From the NCBI GenBank assembly GCA_913060695.1, contig CAJXUA010000014.1, positions 29,449-93,448 of the forward strand: a DNA stretch of 64,000 nucleotides, written 5' to 3'. This DNA is from an uncultured Gammaproteobacteria bacterium (GTDB lineage: Bacteria > Pseudomonadota > Gammaproteobacteria > Pseudomonadales > Pseudohongiellaceae). The notes beneath the pieces are model-generated. The model was not told the DNA's origin. It did no database searches and was given only the letters and a program-made list of their open reading frames with translations. Within the stretch, counting starts at the first letter, position 1. Every line of letters starts with the position of its first letter. The position numbers and the translations under genes were made by a program. Below, in pieces: positions 31,559 through 41,011 of the stretch.

Positions 31559-33115
31559 TTGAACGAACTACTCCAGCGCATCAACGATTTTTTCGCTTTC
31601 ATTCAGCCGATAGCCGATGCGGTGTGGAGTTTCCCGATGCAAGTGGGCTGGTATGCCCAGATACCCTTGTTAGGACAGATGTCATTCGCAGTATTGTTAT
31701 TGCTGGGTATGGGTTTGTATTTCTCGCTGCGCACCGGCTTCATTCAGACACTTAGTTTCTCTCGTGCCATCCGTATCATGCTGCGCCGTCGCACAAGCGC
31801 CACTGGCATAAGCGCCTTCGCTTCTTTCATGCTGGGTTTGGCGATGCGTGCGGGGCCGGGCAATATAGTTGGGGTTACTGGCGCAATAACCGTGGGTGGC
31901 CCAGGTGCCTTGTTTTGGATGTGGGTCGCTGCTTTTTTCGGAATGGCCACCGCGTTTATGGAGGCGGTGCTAGCGCAACTCTTCAAAGAGAAGAAAGGCA
32001 CGGAATTCGTAGGGGGACTACCCTTCTATGGCCGACGCATTCTTGGCAACAAACGGATAGTCGGCATTTTTCTCTCCGTGGCGTTTATCGTCTACGCCTT
32101 GTTCAATGTGCCGATTCAAACCTTCAACGTGTTCACTGCGATTGGCATGGTGGCCGACACCGCCAGCGGAGTCGAATCCGACCGGCAGTCGCTGCTGTAC
32201 TATGTGATCGCCCTTGTGTTGGTGAGCTATTGTGCGTATTTGATTCTGGGTGGCATTCGCCGCGTTAGCGCATGGACCAATCTTATCGTGCCATTCATGG
32301 CGCTGCTGTTCTGCGCTATCTCCCTGCTGATAATCCTGGTGAACTTCCCACTGATCCCTTTCTTCCTCAAAGAGGTCGTGTTTGGCGCTTTCTCGCCGGA
32401 GGCTTTGTTTGGTGGCGGCATGGGCGTGGCGCTTGCCGAAGGCGTGCGCAGGGGCTTGATGTCTAACGAGGCCGGGCAAGGCACCATTACTATGGCCGCG
32501 GCTGTAGCCGACAACAATCACCCTTGTGAGCAAGGCTTAGTGCAGAGCCTAGGAGTCTTCTTCGACACTATCGTCATCTGTACGATGACGGGCTTCATCG
32601 TGGTGATCGCTCATCTATGGACTGGCGCTACGGATGCCATCGAGTGGAGTGCTATGAGCGCCTCTCGCATCGGCACCTATGTGAGTTCTGTGCAGGCCTT
32701 AGTGCCCCAGTCATTAAGCGCCTGCATCACCATCATCGTCAGCGTCTGCTATGCCTTGTTCGCATTCACTACGCTTCTCGGCATGATCTCCTTCGCCGAG
32801 ATTTCTGCGAATTTCATTTCGCGCAAACCGGGCTTCATTCTCTCCATTCGCCTGCTAGGCTCGCTATTCTTTGTGCCCTTTGGTGCACTTACCGTACTGG
32901 CTGGTTTGGAATTGGGAAATCTTTGGGCAATCTCCGATCTGACGAATATCGTTATGGTGTATCTCAATATTCCTATCTTGATGCTGGGTTCGCCATTGGT
33001 GTTTAAGGCCTTGGCACATTACCGGCGGTCAAACGGCGGGAAGTTTATCTCTGCGGACATCGGCCTTGAGACCGAACATTGGACAAAAGCCGAGCAGTCA
33101 CACCTGCCCGGCTAA
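31559..33115 (+). CDS. Sodium:alanine/glycine symporter (AGCS family), copy 1
   Basis: A 518-residue transporter of the AGCS/DagA family with about 10-11 membrane segments. The signature is MRAGPGNIVGVTGAITVGGPGALFWMWV cut by short loops near residues 97-124, followed by the substrate-site regions GMGVALAEGVRRGLMSNEAGQG. It imports alanine, glycine or related amino acids with Na+. The start is uncertain: TTG 31559 gives the full first helix (MNELLQRINDFF) but has only a weak Shine-Dalgarno. It ends 8 bases from the convergent second AGCS gene. Confidence 0.9.
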   Translation: MNELLQRINDFFAFIQPIADAVWSFPMQVGWYAQIPLLGQMSFAVLLLLGMGLYFSLRTGFIQTLSFSRAIRIMLRRRTSATGISAFASFMLGLAMRAGPGNIVGVTGAITVGGPGALFWMWVAAFFGMATAFMEAVLAQLFKEKKGTEFVGGLPFYGRRILGNKRIVGIFLSVAFIVYALFNVPIQTFNVFTAIGMVADTASGVESDRQSLLYYVIALVLVSYCAYLILGGIRRVSAWTNLIVPFMALLFCAISLLIILVNFPLIPFFLKEVVFGAFSPEALFGGGMGVALAEGVRRGLMSNEAGQGTITMAAAVADNNHPCEQGLVQSLGVFFDTIVICTMTGFIVVIAHLWTGATDAIEWSAMSASRIGTYVSSVQALVPQSLSACITIIVSVCYALFAFTTLLGMISFAEISANFISRKPGFILSIRLLGSLFFVPFGALTVLAGLELGNLWAISDLTNIVMVYLNIPILMLGSPLVFKALAHYRRSNGGKFISADIGLETEHWTKAEQSHLPG

Positions 33116-33123
33116 GCTGGAAC

Positions 33124-34488
33124 TTACTTTGGCTTGAAATACGCTTGCACCGCTTGATTAACCTTTGGAGCAAGCAGTAGTGCCGAGGTCATCGTGGGGA
33201 TCGCCATCAGGGCATACATCGAGTCAATCAGATTGACCACAACCTGAAGTGAGCTAACCGCCCCTATCACCACTAGGACGATATAGAACCAGATGTAATG
33301 ATGCTGGTAGCGCGCACCGATGAAGAAGCCTAGACACTTACTGCCGTAATACCAGAACGTGAACACCGTACTAAGACTAAGCGCGGACACTAGAAGCGCA
33401 AGAATGACCTCACCCCCCATCGGAAACAACTCTCCAAACGCCGTAGCAGTCAACGTGGCGCCATCGGCATCCCCGGTCTGCCATACGCCGCTAATTAGGA
33501 TCACCAACGCCGTGCAGGTACAGACGATCAGTGTGTCGATTATCGGCCCTAGCATCGCTACCAAGCCTTCTTTTACAGGCACCTTGGTTCGTGCGGCGCC
33601 ATGGGCCATCGCCTCTGTACCGATGCCAGCCTCATTGGAGAATGCGGCCCGTCGGATGCCCATAATTATCACAGTGCCAACAGCCCCGCCAGCGACAGCG
33701 TTACCCGTAAAGGCATCGTTCACGATTAAGGCTAGGGCTGCGGGGACCTCACTGAGATGGCTAATAATGACGAAGCCGGTTAACAAGATATAGCCGGCGA
33801 CCATACTAGGCACTAATACCCTTGAGACGCGCCCGAGCCGAGGGAGTTTGCCTAGCCCCACGATCAATACGATCACTGCAATTACACAACCAGCAATCAG
33901 ATCGAAGGAGAAATGGGACTCTGCGCTAGTAACACCAGAGGGAATGGCAATAGTATCGCGCAGGATTTGCACGAGTTGATTCACCTGAAAGATCGGTAGG
34001 GTGCCGAACAGGCCAGCTAGCGCAAAGAAATAGGCCAGTGGCACCCAACGCTTCCCTAAACCCTCCCGAATCACATACATCGGGCCACCCTGCCACACTC
34101 CCTCGGAGTCCTGACCACGGTACATCACGGCGAGGGTGCAGGTATAAAACTTCGTAGCTATGCCCAATAGCGCGCTGACCCACATCCAGAAAATCGCGCC
34201 CGGGCCACCCATGGCGATAGCCAGGGCTACGCCAGAGACATTGCCCATGCCGAGCGTGCCAGATAGGGCCGTGCATAAGGCTTGGAAGTGCGAGAGTTGA
34301 CCGGGATCGTTGCCATCGGACGGTGCGAAGAGAAGGCGTAGGCTCTCACCTAAGTGCCGGTAGGGGACGAAGCGCGAGTAGATGAGAAAGAACAGGCCAC
34401 CACCGACGAGCAGGGCCACCAGAGGAGGCCCCCACAGGAAGCCAGCCAATTGTCCAAGAGCAGTTTCGAGCGAGCTAATTAGATCCAT
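33124..34488 (-). CDS. Sodium:alanine/glycine symporter (AGCS family), copy 2
   Basis: A 454-residue AGCS transporter, of more typical length than copy 1. Motifs: LSGTLGMGNVSGVALAI, then GGPGAIFWMWVSALLGIATKF, GGPMYVIREGLG and MGIRRAAFSNEAGIGTEAMAHG. The two copies are clearly different in sequence, so they are old paralogues with probably different substrates. It is convergent with copy 1 (8 bases between the stops) and divergent from the NhaC gene. Confidence 0.92.
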   Translation of the reverse strand: MDLISSLETALGQLAGFLWGPPLVALLVGGGLFFLIYSRFVPYRHLGESLRLLFAPSDGNDPGQLSHFQALCTALSGTLGMGNVSGVALAIAMGGPGAIFWMWVSALLGIATKFYTCTLAVMYRGQDSEGVWQGGPMYVIREGLGKRWVPLAYFFALAGLFGTLPIFQVNQLVQILRDTIAIPSGVTSAESHFSFDLIAGCVIAVIVLIVGLGKLPRLGRVSRVLVPSMVAGYILLTGFVIISHLSEVPAALALIVNDAFTGNAVAGGAVGTVIIMGIRRAAFSNEAGIGTEAMAHGAARTKVPVKEGLVAMLGPIIDTLIVCTCTALVILISGVWQTGDADGATLTATAFGELFPMGGEVILALLVSALSLSTVFTFWYYGSKCLGFFIGARYQHHYIWFYIVLVVIGAVSSLQVVVNLIDSMYALMAIPTMTSALLLAPKVNQAVQAYFKPK

Positions 34489-34667
34489 GGAGAGCTATCC
34501 TAGCAGGCTGTGCGCGGCATGTCTTCGCGGGCCACTCCAGCCCAGAAATACAACACGAAGGCGTGCACCAGAGAATTCGCGCAAGGCAGTTTCAGCATTG
34601 GGCGTCTAGTGCTAGGCTGACACTATCCAATAGAGGCGGCCGCGCCTCGAACACTCGAGACAGGTCT

Positions 34668-36071
34668 ATGCCCTCTTCTCCCCGCACTCCCACACTGCTG
34701 CAAGCTATTCTGTGCTTCGGTGGCAACTTCCTGATGATCTCTTCGGGCCTGTTCATCTTTGCGATTAGCCTGCACATCGTGATGTTCTTCTGCCTGATCT
34801 GGACCGCCCTGCATGCTTGGTGGCTGGGCTACGACTTTGCCGCCATTCGCGGCATGATGAACACAGGCATCAGCAACGCCCTGCCCGCCATCTATATCTT
34901 CATCCTAATTGGCATGGTGATCGCGGCCTTCATGCAAAGCGGCACCGTCGCTGCTCTGATCTATCACGGTTTGAATCTACTGAGCCCAAGCCTATTCCTC
35001 GCTGCGGGGCTAATACTATGCAGCCTGATGTCCGTGGCGACGGGCACCTCATGGGGCACGGCTGGAACGCTAGGTGTCGTATTGATGGGCATCGGCTCCG
35101 CAATGGAGATTCCTCTGCCGCTGGTGGCGGGAATGGTCGTGGCTGGCGCAACATTCGGCGACAAATTGTCCCCGATCTCCGATACCACTAATCTTGCCGC
35201 CATGAGCGCCAACACCAATCTATACCGTCATATCGGCTCAATGCTCTACACCACCGTGCCGGCGTTTGTGCTCAGCCTCTTAATCTTTACGGTGCTAGGC
35301 CTGCGCTTTGCAGATAATGCTCTGCCCGAGGCCGCAATCGCGCAGATGCAGGACGCATTGGCAGGCCAATACTCGCTATCCTTGGCGGCAACATTACTGC
35401 CTCTGTTAGTGATGCTAGTCATGAGCCTGCGCCGCCTGCCGCCAGAGATCAGCATGACTGCCAGCATACTAAGCGCTGTAGCCGTCGCGGTACTCTACCA
35501 AGACCGTTCGCTGGTGGAGGTGCTCAATAGCCTATGGAGCAACTTGCCCGGCACTACTGGCATAGAGAGTCTCGACTCCTTACTTGGCAGAGGCGGCATC
35601 ACCAGCATGAGTTGGACATTGCTCCTGTCACTGCTCGCGCTCGCATTGGGCGGAATCTTATTCAACGCAGGCTTCCTGCAGGCACTGCTCGAGGGCATAA
35701 TCGCGCGAGTGCAACGCACGTCAAGTTTGATCGCGACCACTATCGGGGCAGGCATCGTAGGCAATATGGGCATGGGGGAGGCCTATATCAGCATCATTCT
35801 CAATTGCCAGCTATTCCGCAAAGCCTACGAGGCGAGGGGTTTAGACAACGCCGTGCTGTCTCGCTCCGTCGAGGAGGGCTCTACCATGAGCACTGGACTC
35901 ATTCCCTGGACCACGGCCGGCGCATTCTACGCCAGCACCTTGGGCGTGCCGGTTTTAGACTATGCGCCCTATGCATTCTTGAACTACCTCAACCCGATTA
36001 TTTCGATTGCGATGGCCAGTGTAGGCATTGGACTTTTGCGCAATAATCGGCAGAATGCGGCAGTAAATTGA
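34668..36071 (+). CDS. nhaC: Na+/H+ antiporter, NhaC family
   Basis: A 467-residue antiporter with about 11-12 helices. NhaC motifs: VATGTSWGTAGTLGVVL, then AGATFGDKLSPISDTTNLA (ion site with Asp) and GNMGMGEAYISIILNCQLF, EEGSTMSTGLIPWTTAGA. It exchanges cytoplasmic Na+ for H+. The start is ATG 34668 with AGACAGG before it; the longer frame from 34563 adds an unlikely Arg-rich N terminus. Beside two Na+-driven amino-acid importers it would restore the sodium gradient (inference). Confidence 0.92.
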   Translation: MPSSPRTPTLLQAILCFGGNFLMISSGLFIFAISLHIVMFFCLIWTALHAWWLGYDFAAIRGMMNTGISNALPAIYIFILIGMVIAAFMQSGTVAALIYHGLNLLSPSLFLAAGLILCSLMSVATGTSWGTAGTLGVVLMGIGSAMEIPLPLVAGMVVAGATFGDKLSPISDTTNLAAMSANTNLYRHIGSMLYTTVPAFVLSLLIFTVLGLRFADNALPEAAIAQMQDALAGQYSLSLAATLLPLLVMLVMSLRRLPPEISMTASILSAVAVAVLYQDRSLVEVLNSLWSNLPGTTGIESLDSLLGRGGITSMSWTLLLSLLALALGGILFNAGFLQALLEGIIARVQRTSSLIATTIGAGIVGNMGMGEAYISIILNCQLFRKAYEARGLDNAVLSRSVEEGSTMSTGLIPWTTAGAFYASTLGVPVLDYAPYAFLNYLNPIISIAMASVGIGLLRNNRQNAAVN

Positions 36072-36130
36072 GGCAAGCTACGCGAAGCTTTTCGCGATGA
36101 TTTCCAATACCAAGCACAATAGGAAAAAGC

Positions 36131-37369
36131 ATGCGCCCTTCACGACGTCAGTTTCTGCACTTACTCTCAACACTCCCACTGGCCAGCGCGAGCCTCAAGT
36201 CATTCGCAGCCGCTGAAGCAAACAGGGAGAGCAGAATTGCCGACATCATTCGGGAATATTCCGCGCAGGGCTATCACCGCACTGGCACCGCGGTCGATAC
36301 GGTTAGTGGCGCATGGCTTTCGGACCGCATACAAGACATGGGGGTTATGCCCTTCATGGACCCCATCGAACTCGACCGCGTCAACGTACTCTACGCAAGT
36401 TTCGATTTCGGCAATCTCACCATAGAGGGTGTGCCTCTCTACGATTGTGCCTACACCGATGTCGCGGGCATCACCGGTCGCCTAGGAGATCTGGGCAGCG
36501 ATGCTGACATCGGCGTCATCATGCTGCCTCCTTCAACCTCTAGCCCCGCCCATACCCGGCTGGACGAAGTACGACGCACGACTAGGCACAAGGGTATCAT
36601 TATCGTCAGCGACAGCAGCTATCCTCTCGATGGCATCGCGACCCTGAACGCGGAAGACTTTCGCTCGCCGGTTGGCCCGCCCACACTGCAGATCGCCAAT
36701 GAGCATTGGCAGTCTCTGCAAGATGCGATCGCACAAGGCCAAGAAGGGACACTAGTCGCCTTCTGTGAACACAGCCCTAGCAAGGCCTACAATGTGAGTG
36801 CGCGCATCGACGGCAGCGACCCCGACCTCGCCCCCATGGTCATCATGACGCCACGCAGTGGCTGGTGGCGCTGCGCCTCCGAGCGCGGTGGCGGCATTGC
36901 ACTATTTCTTGAGTTAATGCGCGACCTGATAGCGAACCCGCCGCAGCGCGATGTGATCTTCACGGCAAACTCTGGGCATGAACTGAGCCACCTAGGCCTA
37001 GACCAGATGTTGCACGAGAACCCTACCCTAGCCCGTGACGCGTTTATCTGGATTCATTTAGGTGCGAATTTTGCGGCCACTGGCTCGCAGGTGCGCCTAC
37101 AGTATTCCAGCCAAGGCATTAAGAATTTGACGCGGCGCTTTTTAGAGCAAGGCAGACTTGTGCCGGGTGTCGAGACACCCATCGAGAACCGCCCCTTGGG
37201 CGAGGCAAGAAATATCTATGACGCAAGGGGCAACTTCCTTTCCCTACTCGGCAACAATCCTCTGTTTCATCATCCCGACGACCGCTGGCCCGATGCCGTT
37301 GACATCGCGACGACAGCGCGTTGGACTGACGCTTTTTCGAATATCATACTGAGCTTAAGCCGCGCCTAG
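36131..37369 (+). CDS. Tat-exported M28-like protein with degenerate metal site
   Basis: A 412-residue protein that starts with a twin-arginine signal (SRRQFLHLL, then LPLASASLKSFAAA). The C-terminal half resembles M28 aminopeptidases: VIMTPRSGWWRCASERGGGIALFLEL, then DVIFTANSGHELSHLGLDQML. In active M28 enzymes the first segment has a zinc His-x-Asp (here TPRSG) and the second a Glu-Glu pair (here HE). So zinc binding is doubtful. The N-terminal half has a PA-like insert (DFGNLTIEGVPLYDCAY). The function is unknown; it may bind peptides. AGGAAAAA lies before the ATG. Confidence 0.75.
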   Translation: MRPSRRQFLHLLSTLPLASASLKSFAAAEANRESRIADIIREYSAQGYHRTGTAVDTVSGAWLSDRIQDMGVMPFMDPIELDRVNVLYASFDFGNLTIEGVPLYDCAYTDVAGITGRLGDLGSDADIGVIMLPPSTSSPAHTRLDEVRRTTRHKGIIIVSDSSYPLDGIATLNAEDFRSPVGPPTLQIANEHWQSLQDAIAQGQEGTLVAFCEHSPSKAYNVSARIDGSDPDLAPMVIMTPRSGWWRCASERGGGIALFLELMRDLIANPPQRDVIFTANSGHELSHLGLDQMLHENPTLARDAFIWIHLGANFAATGSQVRLQYSSQGIKNLTRRFLEQGRLVPGVETPIENRPLGEARNIYDARGNFLSLLGNNPLFHHPDDRWPDAVDIATTARWTDAFSNIILSLSRA

Positions 37370-37387
37370 GCAAGGCGTCGCAGCACA

Positions 37388-38383
37388 CTATTCGAACTCT
37401 AAGCGAGCGATAGCAATGCCGCTCTCACCCGAGACCGAATAGAGTAGATAGACCTCACCATCCTCTTCGAAGATAGTTGGGTCACGCAATTGATTGGCAG
37501 GCACAGTGATGTCACCGCGTACCGATGCTTCCAAGGGAAGACTAGCGCCTTCCCATTCGCGCTGCGGACGCAGCACTTCAACCGCAGCGGACTCCTGCCA
37601 CTGCTGCCAATCCCCGTCCATGCTGATACGTGACATCAAGATGCGCTCGGGCACATGCCCCACCTGTGTCCAGAACACATAGAGCTCATTGTCACGCACC
37701 AATACCGCAGAGTGGCGCATATCGTCATTGAAGAAGCGTGGCCCCTCTTCGAATGGAGTAATGCCATCGCGCGAGCGATACAGAAATCCTGGCATCGCGA
37801 GACCGTAATGGAAGTCGCCATACTCGAAGACGCGAAAATAGGGTTTACCCATGACCTCTGGGTGCCCCTCGAAATGTACTCCATCACGTGAGGTGGCATA
37901 ACGTGTGACCTGCTGCCGTGGGTCGCGACCATGCACGTACATCACGATTTGCTGGAGATCTTCACGCACATGGACATCAGGGGATGCAATATGGGCATAG
38001 GCGGGCGAGCTGCTACCCTCGGGAACAGAACAGGGCGGACAAGTTGTTGGGAAGAATGATTGTTCTAGTGTAAGCGTGCCGGCACTATGGATTTGCCAGG
38101 GACCTGTTAGCGAGTCAGCATAGGCCAAGCGAATATAGTCGCCGCGATGATCGGCGAAATAGAGATAGTATTTGCCTAGAGGATTTTCGACCCAGTCGGG
38201 TACACGGATTAAGGATGGGCCCTGAATATTACTGCCCATGCGTGCATCCATCTCGGGCTGGATAATCGGCTCGTCCAGCAAACGGACTACATTAGGAACT
38301 ATAGTTTCTTGCGTCTGCGCGCTAGCTGCCAAAACAGGGGACAAAACTATAAGCAGGATGGTGATCGTACGCCAATGCTTCAT
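37388..38383 (-). CDS. Secreted five-bladed beta-propeller, glycoside-hydrolase-like protein
   Basis: A 331-residue protein with a signal peptide (ends ASAQ). Blade-like segments typical of GH43/GH32-type propellers: GPSLIRVPDWVENPLGKYYLYF, ADSLTGPWQI, SRDGVHFEGHP, DNELYVFWTQVG and LRDPTIFEEDGEVYLLYS. RDP-x-I near the end is a frequent catalytic-region motif in such folds. I cannot assign catalytic residues or a substrate. It is convergent with the M28-like gene and lies 18 bases downstream of the GGT gene on the same strand, so it may be cotranscribed with GGT. Confidence 0.75.
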   Translation of the reverse strand: MKHWRTITILLIVLSPVLAASAQTQETIVPNVVRLLDEPIIQPEMDARMGSNIQGPSLIRVPDWVENPLGKYYLYFADHRGDYIRLAYADSLTGPWQIHSAGTLTLEQSFFPTTCPPCSVPEGSSSPAYAHIASPDVHVREDLQQIVMYVHGRDPRQQVTRYATSRDGVHFEGHPEVMGKPYFRVFEYGDFHYGLAMPGFLYRSRDGITPFEEGPRFFNDDMRHSAVLVRDNELYVFWTQVGHVPERILMSRISMDGDWQQWQESAAVEVLRPQREWEGASLPLEASVRGDITVPANQLRDPTIFEEDGEVYLLYSVSGESGIAIARLEFE

Positions 38384-38401
38384 AGCTGCCCCCTTTATCG
38401 A

Positions 38402-40108
38402 TTAATAGCCTACTACAGCACCATCTCCCGCACGGGAATCTGCGGCACCGAGGAATATATCGCTATCGCGATCGTAATAGACGCCCATCACCGAACCTTG
38501 CTCCCCGCGTGCGCGTACCTGATGCCCCTTCTCTTCGTATAAGCGCAAAGTGTCATCGGAGAAACCAAGGCCCTCGAAGCTCGTGACGTCGGGCAGCCAC
38601 TGATGGTGAATACGTGGTGCCTCAACTGATTCGGCGATATTCATACCGAAGTCGATCAAATTTAGAATCGCTTGGGCAGTCGTGTTGATGATCGTACGCC
38701 CGCCTGGGCTACCAACGGCGAACACTGGCTTGCCGTCTCTCGCGACTATCGTAGGTGACATGCTCGAGAGCATGCGCTTCTCTGGCTCTATCAGATTCGG
38801 TGTGGTGCCGATCTGGCCATTGCGATTAGTCACACCGGGAACGGCGTTGAAATCGCCCATCTCATTGTTCAGAAGATAGCCGCCGCCCTCTGCGACTATG
38901 CGAGAGCCGTAGCCATTCTCGAGCGTGTAAGTCACAGAGACCATGTTGCCGTCTTTGTCGACTACCGAATAGTGGGTAGTCTCCTCACTCTCATAGATGC
39001 CGGCGTACTCATTCTCATCGCTCACTGATGCCTTATCCATGTCGATGCTGGCGCGCAGCGTTGCCGCGTAGTCTTTGTCCATCAATCGATCAAGCGGCAT
39101 GCTCTCATTGAAATCTGGGTCACCTAGGTACTCGGCGCGATCTGCGTAGGAACGGCGCATAGACTCGGTGAGCAAATGCAGATACTGCGCAGAGTTGTGC
39201 CCGTAGGATGCTAGGTCATAGCCTTCTAGAATGTTCAGCATCTCGATAATGACCACGCCGCCAGAGCTGGGCGGGGGCATGCTCACAATCTCGTAGCCAC
39301 GGTAGGTGCCACGCACTGGCTCGCGCTCTACGGCCTCGTACTTCTCTAGATCTTCTTCGGTGATGATACCGCCATTGGCGCGCATGAAGTCGGCCAACAT
39401 CTTAGCGTTCTTGCCCTTGTAGAAACCATCGCGGCCCTGATCTTGTATCAACTGCAAGGTTGCGGCCAGATCGCTCTGCACCCATGTGTCGCCAAGCTCA
39501 TAGGCACTGCCATCTTCCTTGAGGAAAACCGCTCCGGATGAAGGATACTGATCCCAGAAGGACTGATTGCTGCGAAAGCCAGAATAGAGCTCCCACGTAA
39601 TCGGGATGCCCTCACGCGCTAATTTCACAGCGGGGGCTACTAGGTCTGCCCAGGGCAGCTTGCCAAGTTCTTGATGCGCCTTGTACATGCCCGCAACCGT
39701 GCCGGGGACACCGACAGAGAGGAGTGAGCGGTGATTGGAGTTGTCTACCACCAATCCATCCAAGCCAAGATACATACGTTCAGTAGATGCCAGAGGCGCC
39801 TTCTCACGGAAGTCGAAGGTCGTGGCATGACCATCGTCGCCGTGGTAGACCATGAAACCGCCGCCGCCGATATTGCCCGCTGTTGGCCAAGTGACGGCAA
39901 GAGCGAAGGCTGTCGCAACTGCAGCGTCAACTGCGTTGCCGCCCTGCTTTAGGATATCGACACCGACTTGTGAGGCGATATGGGATGCACTAGTCACGAT
40001 GCCGTTCTTCGCACGCAAAGGAGTGCGACCACCCTCTGCAAACAGCGTAATGGACAACAGCAGGGTCAGTGCTACAACGAAAGTCTTGCTAATAGAACGC
40101 ATCTTCAT
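38402..40108 (-). CDS. ggt: Gamma-glutamyltransferase
   Basis: A 568-residue GGT with a signal peptide (ends LFAEG). The proenzyme cleaves itself before the nucleophile Thr in ETTHYSVVDKDGNMVS (near residue 378), giving large and small subunits. Other landmarks: GNAVDAAVATAFALAV, GGGGFMVYH and LLNNEMGDF, then SSMSPTIV and GSPGGRTIINT. It splits glutathione and gamma-glutamyl peptides in the periplasm. ATG 40108 has GGAG about 10 bases upstream; ATG 40102 is an alternative. It is followed by the propeller gene and preceded by the D-amino-acid aminotransferase on the same strand. Confidence 0.95.
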   Translation of the reverse strand: MKMRSISKTFVVALTLLLSITLFAEGGRTPLRAKNGIVTSASHIASQVGVDILKQGGNAVDAAVATAFALAVTWPTAGNIGGGGFMVYHGDDGHATTFDFREKAPLASTERMYLGLDGLVVDNSNHRSLLSVGVPGTVAGMYKAHQELGKLPWADLVAPAVKLAREGIPITWELYSGFRSNQSFWDQYPSSGAVFLKEDGSAYELGDTWVQSDLAATLQLIQDQGRDGFYKGKNAKMLADFMRANGGIITEEDLEKYEAVEREPVRGTYRGYEIVSMPPPSSGGVVIIEMLNILEGYDLASYGHNSAQYLHLLTESMRRSYADRAEYLGDPDFNESMPLDRLMDKDYAATLRASIDMDKASVSDENEYAGIYESEETTHYSVVDKDGNMVSVTYTLENGYGSRIVAEGGGYLLNNEMGDFNAVPGVTNRNGQIGTTPNLIEPEKRMLSSMSPTIVARDGKPVFAVGSPGGRTIINTTAQAILNLIDFGMNIAESVEAPRIHHQWLPDVTSFEGLGFSDDTLRLYEEKGHQVRARGEQGSVMGVYYDRDSDIFLGAADSRAGDGAVVGY

Positions 40109-40156
40109 GACGGCTACTCCGGGGTTCCGGTTAAATGAACAAACTAAATTTAGTGT

Positions 40157-41011
40157 TTAACAATCGGCTTCCTGCCTGAGCATTTCAACATATAAACTGC
40201 GCATTAAGGTAGTGACGCGGCCTGGCTTGCCATCGGCCACCGCCTGCCCATCTATGCTCACGACCGGCATTACTATTGTTGTGGCGCTGCTCAAGAAAGC
40301 CTCGTCGGCCTCCATTGCCTCAGAAAGTAAAAAGGGCCGTTCTTCCAAGGCAATATTATGTTCGGCGGCGAGCGCGATTATCACTTTGCGGCGTATAGCA
40401 GGCAGTATCGCATTACTAAGACCGCGCGTAATGATTTTATTGTCTTTGACTATGTAAGCGCTCGACGAGGCACCCTCGGTCACAACGCCATCCTCATGCA
40501 TCCAACCCTCAAACGCGCCACGGCTCACAGCCTCTTGTTTCGCAAGACACTGGGCCAAAAGATTGATGGACTTTATATCACGTCTCTTCCAACGCAAGTC
40601 GGGAACCGATACAACTGCCACCCCGGTGAGGGCCTTGGGATTATCGATCAACGGCTTCGAGGAGGCAAAGCCAACGAAGCTTGTCGGTGTATTAACTGGG
40701 AACGCAAAATCTCGGTCGGCAACGCCGCGAGTAACCTGCATATAGACGTAACCTTCTACAATATTATTGCGGGCACGCAGCTCTTCTAAAATTGGCACAT
40801 ATTCTTCTTTCCTGCAGGGCCAAGCCATGTCGATCTCGCCCAAGCTTCGATCAAGGCGCGCAATCGCATGCGCTGTCTCTACCAAGCGCGAATTCAAGAC
40901 AGGTATTACTTCATAGACGCCATCGCCAAATAAAAATCCTCGGTCAAATATCGAGACTTTGGCGTCTTGCTCCGGTACATAGGCGCCATTAATATAAACG
41001 ATTCTACTCAC
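40157..41011 (-). CDS. dat: D-amino-acid aminotransferase (class IV, PLP)
   Basis: A 284-residue fold-type-IV aminotransferase: RGFLFGDGVYEVIPV near residue 24, the PLP Lys in RRDIKSINLLAQ near residue 145, and VVTEGASSSAYIV, which binds the cofactor phosphate with its Glu. D-amino-acid transaminase (Dat) is the closest type; branched-chain or 4-amino-4-deoxychorismate activity is less likely given the DGVYEVIP pattern. It makes D-glutamate from D-alanine. Its start overlaps the end of the upstream GNAT gene by 8 bases, so the two are coupled. Confidence 0.9.
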   Translation of the reverse strand: MSRIVYINGAYVPEQDAKVSIFDRGFLFGDGVYEVIPVLNSRLVETAHAIARLDRSLGEIDMAWPCRKEEYVPILEELRARNNIVEGYVYMQVTRGVADRDFAFPVNTPTSFVGFASSKPLIDNPKALTGVAVVSVPDLRWKRRDIKSINLLAQCLAKQEAVSRGAFEGWMHEDGVVTEGASSSAYIVKDNKIITRGLSNAILPAIRRKVIIALAAEHNIALEERPFLLSEAMEADEAFLSSATTIVMPVVSIDGQAVADGKPGRVTTLMRSLYVEMLRQEADC

